NCBI GenBank assembly: GCA_038503035.1
Contig: JAVSML010001088.1
Location: 181,163-245,162, forward strand
Source: Crocodylus rhombifer
Taxonomy: Eukaryota; Chordata; Crocodylia; Crocodylidae
Direction: 5' to 3'
Length of the DNA stretch: 64,000 nt
Part shown: positions 46,906 to 56,975 of the stretch, piece after piece
Layout: each line of letters starts with the position of its first letter
Position numbering within the stretch: the first letter of the stretch is position 1
The notes under the pieces: generated by a model
Seen by the model: the letters and a program-made list of their open reading frames with translations, nothing else
What the model was told of the DNA's origin: nothing
Database searches by the model: none
Program-made: the position numbers and the translations under genes

Positions 46906-49900
46906 GTAAAATAATACTACTAACTGTAAATAAGATTTTCTCATAGTGTATGCTGTTTACATATAATACCTAATAAACCTATTCCATCACAAGTTAATAT
47001 GTTTCCATGGTATAATTACTTAAAACAGACATGTAATCAACCTACTATAAAGGAAAATGGGAATGATACAAAGGAGAGAAAAGTGACACTGTTTAGAACA
47101 AGCTGTCTCATTTTCTAAAGTGTATAATATTTTCCTATGCAAAAACTACTTTATAAATACCTTTAGAAATACTGATGGAACTAGTGAAAATATTGTCTGA
47201 TTTGTAAAGTTACAGCCCATAGTTTGTGTAGGATGTTTGTAGTTTTAGTTATAAGTCTAATGATATCTGAAATAGTAATGAGTATGTTGCTCCAATAATA
47301 TTGACTCAATCAGATCATATGGCAAAACATTTCCAGACATATTGATAAATTCATTGATTCCTCCCATTCTTGTAGTCACTGGACTAGAGAAGAAAGGATC
47401 AGTAGCCATTTGACCTTCATTGTGTATTAAATAAACACCAGATGGCAAGGATTCATTCAGTAAATCTATTCTTTCTTCTTCATAGTCATGTTCACACTGT
47501 TGCTTCCCACTGAGCCTTTATCTTTATTTGTCATGGTGCCAAAGCTGCCTCTATAGCACCTTTCATGCATCACAGCTTTCAAATCTTGTCCCATTAGTTT
47601 CATTTTGTTTCTATCATAAATAATCTACTACTTTCTCATACACTCTTCCATTACCTAATAATGTTCAGTCTTTGTACAAAAGGATAAAGTATTAAAAGGT
47701 TAGTGAGTACAGTTTGTCTGCTTAGTCTCTATGACACTATTTATTAAAGGGAAAAATGTAATCCTCAGGTAATAACCTATGAACTCCAAAGAACACCAGT
47801 AACTTCAAGCAACATAAACATTTTAATGTTGCATTTAAAATAAAAAGAGATGCATGTGTTTTAAGACTGACCCTACCCAGAAAAAAATACTGCCACAATA
47901 TGAGCTTTTCAGGGTAGATTTTAAAATGCACAAATAGGTGTTAGGTGCCAGCTGTAATCTAGGGGGGTAGGGGGTTGAAAATCCCTTATATTCATATTTT
48001 GAAAACTCTGGACATCAGGTATATCTGGTCAGTTATAAGGGTATAAATATTTGCATCCAGGTTCAATTTTCTAAAACACCGAAAGTTCAGGGTTCAGGTT
48101 TTTTGTTCAGACTTGCATCTAAACTTGTATATGCCCTAACAAACATGCCATCACAAATGTATTCTGCTTCCATATGCAGAAGTCCATAAAACTGCCCTCC
48201 TGGTTTACCATAGTTGGGACTTACAGCCATTTACCAAGCATCTCACAAGTTTTAACTTATTGTTTTATAATTAAATGTCAATTATAGAAAAAAATATTTT
48301 AAGAGAGTTCTTAAATGGGAAAATCTCAATTATAAAAGCCAAAAAGAACATCATTTGTGTTTTGGAATTATCTTTTTAATAAAAACAGTGCAAAGTAAAC
48401 AAACATTCATAACTGTTAAAAATGTGTTGGCTATTGAACCCTCTAATGACTGGGAGTTTCATAATGGTAGTTTCATCAAGAAATTAAGTATCACATTTTA
48501 GGTACTGCAGTGCAGATGCCCTAAAGGCTTTCTCCCTTTCTGTTGCTTCTACATCATGATCAACAGTTACATGACTATATGTATTCCCTGAGCACAAGGG
48601 GATATTAATGCTGTCAGAAGAACAAAGTGGCATCCCTGAGTGAGATAGGTTGTTCTGCTAATTGGAATAGTTACTTCAACACACCTTTCCTAAAGGGGAT
48701 GGCAAGAATTGTGACTGATCTCTTGCCCCATTATTGGTGCATCTTTTGACATTATGAAATAGAGGCCAATTTTAACCTGACCACTCATCAGAAGAATTAG
48801 GACAAAAAACCAAAACTATGCATTGGGAAGGGAAAGGAGTTTTTGCCTCCCTGACTATTCTAATCTTCGGGTTGATTCCACCAGCCAGACAGGGAGGAAA
48901 AAAAAGCATTGGCCCACTTGTTCATCTTATAACCTCTATCCCATCATCAAGGTGATGCAATGATTTGATCCATCCATCTCAAGTGATGTGACTGGTCAGT
49001 TCACTTGGACCAGTCTGTACTTGTCATCCTCAGTCAAGCCAATCTTCCTGAATAGGGCAGGAAAAGACAGAGTTAAATTTGAGACATTGCACTTCCAGAA
49101 ATGTATAGTAAACACAGGGACTTGGGTGAAGCCAAAAAGAGAAGCTGTGTTCTGAGGGAAAAAAAAAATATTCAAATATAAATGTCTCTCTCATTGCCAG
49201 AGGAAAAATTTTGAGTAGCATAAATAAATTTCAGATTTTAAGTAACATAAATAGATTTTTATTAGATAATTTTCTTACATAAAAGCTTGGCCAAAATAGA
49301 AATTCTTCCAGTTAAAAAGGAAAAAGATGTAAGAATCCTCCCCTACCGCATATATGTTTTCAAATATAACTTCCTAAGCTTTTTCTTTAACATAGCCCAC
49401 AGTAAGAAGTCCTGAGGTCACTAGACATTGGGCTAAATGTAACAAAATAAAACAAAACACTTGGAGAAACCGACGACCTCTGTGTCATGCTTTTAACACG
49501 GGTGTTTTCTGCGGGGGGGAGACCTGACTAGAAAGACTCATAGGTTTTGTTCTCTTCCCAGCTCTAACATACAGAGCTAGCAATGCAGCAGTTTGTTCTG
49601 TTTATTGTGACCTCTGTGATGATTACTAGTTCTAAATCTGTTTACTCTCAGGGGGAGTGATTTTAGTCATTCTGCTTACATTTTATTTTTAAATCACTAA
49701 CAATGATACCGTGTATTTAAATCAGCCCATTTATCCTAGGGACAGTCTCTCCAAGATTATATTTAGTGTGTAACAAAGTCTCCAATATAAATGCAGCATC
49801 AAAATCATATTTTAATTTCATCTCTTGGTTTTTTTGCAGTTATGATAATTGCAAAGGTTGAGTATCATGGCTGGGTCAGGGTTATTTCCTCTCCTTAGAG

Positions 49901-50790
49901 CTCAGAGTAAAAATATTTGCTGGAGGAGGGATGATGTCATTTTAAACCTGCTATTTATCTCTAGGAGCTGAAAAAGACAGAGTGTAACCCCCTCATGCAT
50001 AAAAATATCACCTTAAGTTTATATTTCACTACTTTTTAGAAGTACTGAAGAATATGCCACAATATGTCTTGTTCTAGCAGCTAAAAAATTATGCTATGAC
50101 TAAAATGACATCATTCTGCCTCCCACAGAATGTTTTGGCTCTGAGAGCTCAGGGAGCAGATGTAATTAACAGGAAATGTCACTGTCACACAGTTAGGAGG
50201 AAAAATATTAACATCTCCTGTGTTTCTTGGGCATCACCTTGACAAGTCTGAGAGGTCACTATAAAGCATCTCAGAAGAACCTATAGAGAGTAAAATATCC
50301 ATCCCCCACATTGCTGAGGGCCAGCATAAGGCAAATGAATCACACACGTCTTTAAAATAAGGATTAAGTGGGATCCAAACTGATCTGTAAGATGTGTGTT
50401 GGGCTTTTCCACCAGGGTTTGAAAAGGTGCCACTGGCTGTCCTAAGAAGGAAGGTGAATTTTCACCTGGATGGTGAATTTTGACTTGGTGCAAGTTAAAG
50501 TAATCAGCACGTGACATGTACATCAATGTATTTCTAATCCCCTTGTTTGGGTGTCAATACAACTTCTTCTGCAGTTTATTAGGTGCCTGGCAAGCCTAGG
50601 TTTTGGGTTTTGCTGGGCAGTTGGAGGGGCAGGAATGTTTTTTTTTCCTTTTGTGAATGCTGTATTTGCTTTTGTTTCCTCTGGGGGACTGGGCATTGGG
50701 CAAAACTAAGGCTGAGATCACTGGTACTCCTGCCAGTGCTTAGATACCTCCTGCGTTCCTGGCTAGAAGGTTTTGCTCTTCCAGTCAGGT
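46906..50790. other. Noncoding stretch, AT-rich
   Basis: About 3.9 kb without recognised genes or mobile elements. The part at 49,550-50,270 looks like complex single-copy DNA (see findings). Confidence 0.45.
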
Positions 50791-50868
50791 AGCTTCTGGA
50801 TGAGGGAGAGGGTAGCACCCACATCTCCCACTCCCTCAGCAAGTTCTGTAGCCACTAGACTCCTCCAG
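50791..50868 (-). mobile_element. Half copy of tRNA-like SINE
   Basis: 'cacccacatctcccactccctcagcaagttctgtagccactagactcc' resembles the reversed head of the family at 38,048 and 38,562. It directly precedes the 3' end of the long CR1. Confidence 0.4.
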
Positions 50869-50872
50869 CATC

Positions 50873-53750
50873 CATAGTTTCACAGTTTGTAGGGTTGGAA
50901 GGGACCTGAGCAGATGATCAAGTCCAACCCCCTGCCATGACAGAAAAGAGTACTGGGGTCAAACAACCCCAGCAAGGTGATTATCAAGCCTTGTCTTAAA
51001 GACCCCAGGGTAGGAGCCAGCACCACTTCTCTTGGAAGTTGGTGCCAGATCCTAGCCGCCCTGACCATGAAGTAGTGCCTCCTGATATCTAACCTAAACC
51101 TGCCCTCTACCAGCTTGTGACCATTATTCTTGGTCACTCCTGGCAGTGCTCAGGGGAACAGTGACTTCCCCAGTGCCTGCTGATCCCCCCTGACTAGCTT
51201 GTAACAGGCCACTAGATCCCCCCTCAGCCTTCTCTTGTGGAGGCTGAACAGGTTCAGGTCCTGTAGCCTCTCCTGGTGCCCCCTGATCATGCCGTAGCCT
51301 GCCCTGCTGCCCCCTGATCATGCCAGTGGCCCTCCTCTGGACCCTCTCCATGTTGTCCACATCCCTCCTGAAGTGTGGCACCCAGAACTGGACACAGTAC
51401 CGCAGCTGTGGCCTGACCAGTGTCGCACAGAGGGGGAGGATCACCTCGTTGGACTGACAAGAAGGGAGTTCCCCAACCTGTAGGTATGGTGCCAGTTGTT
51501 CCTCCCCAGGTGCATCGCTTTGCACTTGTAGGTGTTGAATCCCATCCTATTCTGATCCGCCCACCCCTGTAACCTGTCTAGGTCTGATTGCAGCCTATTC
51601 CTCCCTTCTAGTGTGCCCACATCCCCCCACATCTTAGTGTCATCAGCAAATTTGAACAGGGTGCTTTTTACCCTCTCGTCCAAGTCACTGATGAAGATGT
51701 TGAACAGTGCGGGCCCGAGGACCAAACCCTGTGGAACCCCACTACACACATCCCTCCACTCTCTGAGTGCAACCCTCCTGCCAGTTGGCAACCCATTTGA
51801 CCGTGTAGGTGTCGACACCACAGTCCCCCAGTTTCTTAATGAGAATGAGGTGAGAGACAGTGTCGAAGGCCTTCTGAAAGTCCATGAATACTATGTCCAC
51901 TGCTACCCCTACATCTAAGGATTTGATGATCTGGTCATAGAAGGCCACCAGGTTGGTCTGACAGGACCTGCCGCTAATGAACCCATGTTGGTTGCCCCTA
52001 AGCATAATCTCCCCTGCTGGCCCCTCGTGGACATGTGCCAAAATAATTCTCTCAAAAAGCTTGCCCAGGATCGAGGTAAGACTAACTGGCCTATAGTTTT
52101 CTGGGTCCTTCTTCCTCCCCTCTTTGAAGATGGGAACCACATTGGCCCTCTTCCAGTCCTCTGGCACCACACCAGAGCACTACGAGTGTGCATACAGCTG
52201 TGCCAGGGGTCCCGCAATGACCTCAGCTAATTCCCTAAGTATGTTAGGGTAGAGATTGTCCGGACCAGCTGATTTGAATACATCCAGTCCCTCCAGAAAT
52301 TCCCTAAGTAGTTCCTCATTAACCCTTGGCCTAGGTGCACCTCCCCTGGTGTCTGAGGGGGGCCCAGAGAGGGGGTGGCTGTTCCGATCCCTGCTCAGGA
52401 AAACGGAGGCAAAGAAATCATTAAATGTTAGCTTTGTCATTTGGTGTGACCACCAAATTCCCTAGCGAGTCCTGCAGGGGCCTCACGTTACCCAGAACCT
52501 TCTTTTAGCCCCCTTTGTATTTAAAAAAGGACTTCTTGTTGTCCTTGATCCGGGAAGCTAGTCCCAGTTCCATCTCCACCTTGGCCTTCCTGACTACCCC
52601 CTGCATCCCTGAGCAACCACAGTATAATCCTCCCTGGTGATGGCTCCTCCCTTCCATTGGGCATACGCCTCCCTTTTCATTAGGAGATACTCCCGGATGC
52701 TTTTGGTGAGCCATGGGGGCTTTTGCGCCTTCCTGCCCCCTTTGATCTGTTGGGATTACCTCCCTTTGGGCTTGGAGGATCATCTCCTTAAGGAGCGACC
52801 ACTCTTCTTGGACACCTGGCTCCCCCTCCTCTCTGGGACCTCAGTGCTTCCCCGACTATTCTCCTTAGCTCATTGAAGTCCACCCTCCTGAAATCTAGGG
52901 CTGCTGCCTTGCTGCAGGCCTTTGCCACCTTGTGCTGGATGGTGAATTCCAGCAAGCAGTAATCGCTGTCACCCAGGAGGTCGAGCACCTGCAGCCCCCT
53001 CACCAGGTTGTCACCGGTGGCCAGTACCAGGTCCAACAAGGCATCTTCCCTGGTGCGGCTGTGCACCTCCTGGGTTAGATGGAGGTCCTGCATTCTAGCT
53101 AGGAACCTATGTGAGTGGTCAGACCTGGCTGACTGCTCTTCCCAGCAGATGTCTGGAAAGTTCAGGTCACCCATGATGACCACGTCCTTTTGACCTAACT
53201 ACCTCCATGAGCTGACATAAGAATTCCTGGTCTAGCTCTTCCTCTTGGTTGGGTGGTCTGTAGTAGAAATCTCTCTGTTAAATCTCTTTCCCTTTGACTG
53301 CCTTGTATTCTAACCTAGAGCACTTCAGAGTGCCCCCCTCTGATTCTTTGCTAATTGACGAGGATGTGTATTCCTCCTTAATGTAGAGTGCCACGCCCCC
53401 ACCATTCCTCCCTGTCCTATCCCTCCTGTATAGCCTATAGCCTTGATATTTACTGTCCAGTCGTGTGTTGGGTCCCGCCCCGTTTCAGTGAGCTCCACTG
53501 TGTCTGGGCTGGTCTCAGTTAGCAGGAGGGTAAGTTCCTCTTGCTTGTTTCCCATACTACAAGCCTTTGTGTAGAGGCATTTGAGGCCTCCTGAGAATGT
53601 GTGCACTGGCCCCCTACTTTCAGCATTACCCTGGCCCCTGTTGCTTACCTGCGTATATGTTCTGCTCATCAGTCTAGGCTGGGCTGTACTTGTGGGTGTT
53701 GCTTGGTTTGGTTTAACACAGATTAATTGGTTTCCCCACCACACCCCACC
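50873..53750 (-). pseudogene. Long decayed CR1 LINE ORF2 (endonuclease and reverse transcriptase)
   Basis: CR1 ORF2 supplies an APE-type endonuclease and a reverse transcriptase for target-primed retrotransposition. On the minus strand the domains follow in order. N-terminal endonuclease part (53,600-53,325: MGNKQEELTLLL, DTVELTETGRD). Endonuclease core at 53,183-52,788 (GDLNFPDICW; LLDLVLATGD; SDYCLLEF, where the family motif is S-D-H). Linker at 52,440-52,180 (FFASVF; SAGPDNLYPNILREL). RT at 52,170-51,742 (PEDWKRANVVPIFKEG; NYRPVSLTS; FMDFQKAFDTVSH). RT palm at 51,821-51,441 (SGVPQGLVLGPALFNIFISD; FADDTKMWG at about 51,650-51,624). Thumb and C-terminus at 51,525-51,124 and 51,137-50,880. 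Each step changes frame, so at least six frame breaks. The 3' end at 50,873 (cagtttgtagggttggaagggacctgag, reversed) is the CR1 3'-UTR signature. Confidence 0.9.
51277..51324. repeat. Short duplication inside the CR1
   Basis: tgccccctgatcatgcc occurs at 51,277-51,293 and 51,308-51,324, a 31-bp period. The duplicated step is not a multiple of three, so it shifts the ORF2 frame in this copy. Confidence 0.8.
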
Positions 53751-55023
53751 AAGACCAAAGCTTTGGGATTTCTTATCCATTATGCACAAGCTTAAGTGAT
53801 TCTGTTTTTCCCTAAGGGAACTTGATGGAGGGTTATCTAAAATGAATTTTGACAAGGAAACTGAGGCCCTGATAGTGCATTATGTAAACAAAGAGTTAGC
53901 AACTTATTCAGAGTTAATAATTATTCAGTGGTCACAGAATTAAATCACAAATTTGTTGAAAGCTATGAAGAGGAAGAGCAGATATCTTTTCCAGAAACTA
54001 ATAAAAGCATGAGTTATGGTCAGAGAATGAAAAAAGTTCAAAGAACAAATCTCCCCTCAAACTTGAGCTAGTTCATTCAGCTGTGGAAAATACTCAAAAT
54101 GCAATGGGCTGCTATTTTAGAATGGGTTCTACTAATACATGCTCCTGTACCACACACACAGAAGTACATTTACTCTGGTGATAATAGCCTACCTAAAATA
54201 TCAAGTAAAAAGCCTTTGATATTAAAAACTGAAGTATGGGTAGTGACTAATATATAAGCAGTTAGCAATGGAACGTCATTTAGTAAAATAGGAATGAGAC
54301 ATAACATGGGGGAAATGAATTGATGACATATATGGATAAAGCACAAAATCAATTTAGAAATATGTTCCAGCTATCAAAAACATTTTCATTTGGTATTGCA
54401 TTCCTTGGGGTTTCTTTACTGTGTTATTTTAAAGATGTACTTTTACAAGTTGCAGAGTTCCTGACAATTACTCAAATAGGGATACTGTTTTTTTCCAAGC
54501 AATGCTTAGAAATGCCTTTTTATCAACATTTTTTGGGGTATCATATTATTTTTACTTTTCCAATGTCATTATAGTTTTATCATTATAAAACCATAAAACA
54601 GGCAGTTATAGTCTGAACTTGGTAATAACTGGTAAGGATAAACCCTAGTGGGAAAATGAAGGATTGTTTTGATCAGGTAACATGTTCTAACTACATTTTG
54701 CCAGTTTACACTATGATTTTATTATAAGATAGTTATCATGGTGAGCTACTCAATATTTGCCTGTATTTGCCACAATAGGTAATATTGTCTTCCTAAAGCA
54801 GACTTGATCATAAAATGTTGATGTTCTGTGCTAAGTTACAGTGGAAGACCTTTAAATAAGGAATTAGTACGTTCCTCCCATTATGGATGACAGATCTGAA
54901 GGACCTATACAGATATACTTAGAGTCCACCAAATATAGCAGTAGTATGCATGGCCTTGATCTCTTGTGGCTTGACATGTATGGTTTGTGACAATTGGATA
55001 TGCACAATCACATGACTATTGGC
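53751..55023. other. Noncoding stretch before the sequence gap
   Basis: The first about 100 bp may still be CR1 5' sequence (an open minus frame reaches 53,855). The rest is AT-rich without recognised elements. Confidence 0.4.
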
Positions 55024-55033
55024 NNNNNNNNNN
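55024..55033. other. Assembly gap (10 N)
   Basis: A run of exactly ten undetermined bases. Its true length is unknown. It abuts a TIR element, so the missing DNA probably includes that element's other end. Confidence 0.95.
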
Positions 55034-55203
55034 AGTAGAATTAGTCTACTGCACGTTAGCATTTACTGCACATTAGCATCACAAAAAAAACATGCAGCAG
55101 CACTACTCTGCAATTATGGCACATTACAATTAGTACCTATAACAACAGGTACTAAACTTAATATGCCATGATACGTCACATTAATGAACATATAGATGCG
55201 CCC
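55034..55203 (-). mobile_element. Short TIR element, AT-rich family, truncated by the gap
   Basis: Reversed relative to 4,025 and 20,357: 'agtagaattagtctactgcacgttagca', 'gcagcactactctgcaattatg', 'aattagtacctataacaacaggtactaaacttaatatgcc', ending 'cattaatgaacatatagatgcgccc'. The end matches the GGGYGCATCTAYA terminus. The opposite terminus is lost in the gap. Confidence 0.65.
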
Positions 55204-55639
55204 ACTGAGACTTTTATTTGGGCAAGGGACAAAGGTGTGGATTAGAAAGGTAGATCCATGAACTACCTACATAAAGATGGTACTTGAATTTGTGTTTGCA
55301 GATGAGATTACCAAGGAAAAAGTGTGGAGACAGATGGCAAGGGACCAAGAGCAGAGCTATATAGGATGTCCTCATAAAGAGTTGGAGGCAGGATGAAGAG
55401 GGTACTCAAGGACTTGGTGAAGGGGTAATTATAAAGGGAGTGAAAGAACCAAAAAAAGGACCTAGTTATGGAAGCCAACTGAGGACAACATTTCAAAAAC
55501 ATAATTGACTGGTACATCAAAGAGGAATTCAGAGTACTAGTTTTGAGCTGTGCCTAGGGGGAGGCCATGAGGAAAGCTATTCAAACTAGTCTAATTTCTT
55601 CAGTTAGGATATAAGGGCACCTTTAAATATGACAGACCT
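55204..55639. other. Noncoding stretch
   Basis: Nothing recognised. Confidence 0.4.
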
Positions 55640-55915
55640 CCTCTTCTGAATACCAGGCATTGGAGCAGGCTCGATTAATCAAGTCTGCTGTAAGTCTGCT
55701 ACAGCAGACTCTGCATCACGTGTATTCAACATTCCCATGTTTCAAAATGGCAGCAGGGGTGCTTTAACTAAAGCTCATTCAATGAGCTTTGGCTAAAGTG
55801 GCCCTGCCATCAATTTGAAACACAGGACACTGAATACATGTGACACTGTGGACACTTTAATTAATTAAAGTGCCTCCCCTCCACCATAGAGCACGTCTAT
55901 AGCTGCCGTCAGATC
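55640..55915. mobile_element. Palindromic MITE (hairpin copy 2, reversed)
   Basis: Same family as 23,645-23,982 in the opposite orientation. The centre at about 55,727-55,852 is a hairpin with 'cccatgtttcaaaatggcagcagggg' on one side and its degraded complement 'cctgccatcaatttgaaacaca' on the other. Flanking 'gagcaggctcgattaatcaagtctgctg' and 'ctttaattaattaaagtgcc' correspond to the reversed flanks of copy 1. Confidence 0.6.
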
Positions 55916-56560
55916 CTACATACATTTGCAGTAGGAATAGTTCATACTAGATCCATTAGATTGCTATAATACTGTTGTTCATTAAGGTGGATATGTATAT
56001 GTCACTTCCTTTTGGTGAAATGCAAGGGTTTCTAATTATGTTTCTTCCTAGTAAATCAGTAAGAAAATAAAAGTCCTAATGCTGCTTCAACTAATAGAAA
56101 TTTCTCTGTAATTTTTAGATCAGAACACCTTGATCTTTCCTTGCTAATGAAAATGAAATCTATGCACATGCAAAATCACTGCATTACCCATAGCAATAAC
56201 TGATTAAAGGATGCAGACCCAGATACTGTAGTACCTCTGCTAGATGGTTAATGGGAATCTTCAGTCAGCCTGTGTTCCATAGCACAATCTAGAGCAGCCT
56301 GAGTGCAGTTCTAAATTTCAATGGTTTGTAACAACCCTAAAGATTATTATAGCAGCCAGATATTACTGGCATATATTTCTCTCTTTTGTGGTGGCAGCTA
56401 TGGTAGCTATGCAACTCTAGAAGACTGTCCAATTTTAGGTTAATGCCCTGGCTGAATTGGCAGTTTTAGGACAGTTTCCTGGATTTCCCCAAGGGAATCT
56501 GAGTTATGATTTCTCAGGGGTGTTTAGGCAATGCCTAAATGGCGTAGTTTGAATCTCTGT
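55916..56560. other. Noncoding stretch
   Basis: Nothing recognised. Confidence 0.4.
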
Positions 56561-56975
56561 GGGCTCATCTATTACACAAGACGCTACTACGCTATGTGTA
56601 TTAGGGCACAGTAAATTAATTAACTACTGTTAAGGGCAGTACTGTCCTACAGCAGAGTAACTTACTCCACTCAAATGTATATGTAGGTGGTGAGAGGGGC
56701 TGGCTGGGGCACAAAGGTGCTAAAATATGGGGACTGCCTGCTGTCTGGCCCCACACTTCAGCATGCTGGTGCCCCAGTCAGCCCCTCTGCCACCTGCCAC
56801 TGCCAGCCAGAGCCTGGGTCTGACCCCCATGCCTCTTGCCAGCCCAGGGCTGCTCAGGCTCAAAGTCCTGTGGTCCTGGGCCCATGTGTAAATGCTGAGC
56901 CCAGAAGCAGCTTTCCCCCACACAAATTGCTTTGGAGTTTATCACATCACCTTAATGGCACATATAGATGCACCC
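56561..56975 (+). mobile_element. TIR element with GC-rich core, GGGTGCATCTACATG family (copy D)
   Basis: The left end gggctcatctattacac and right end catatagatgcaccc are inverted. Inside: 'tattagggcacagtaaattaatta', 'tatgtaggtggtgagaggggctggctggggc', a GC core (gccagcccagggctgctcagg), and 'gggcccatgtgtaaatgctgagcccagaagcagc…gtttatcacatcac'. This is the same order as copies A and B. Outside triplets TGT and TAT fit a 3-bp duplication with one change. Confidence 0.8.
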
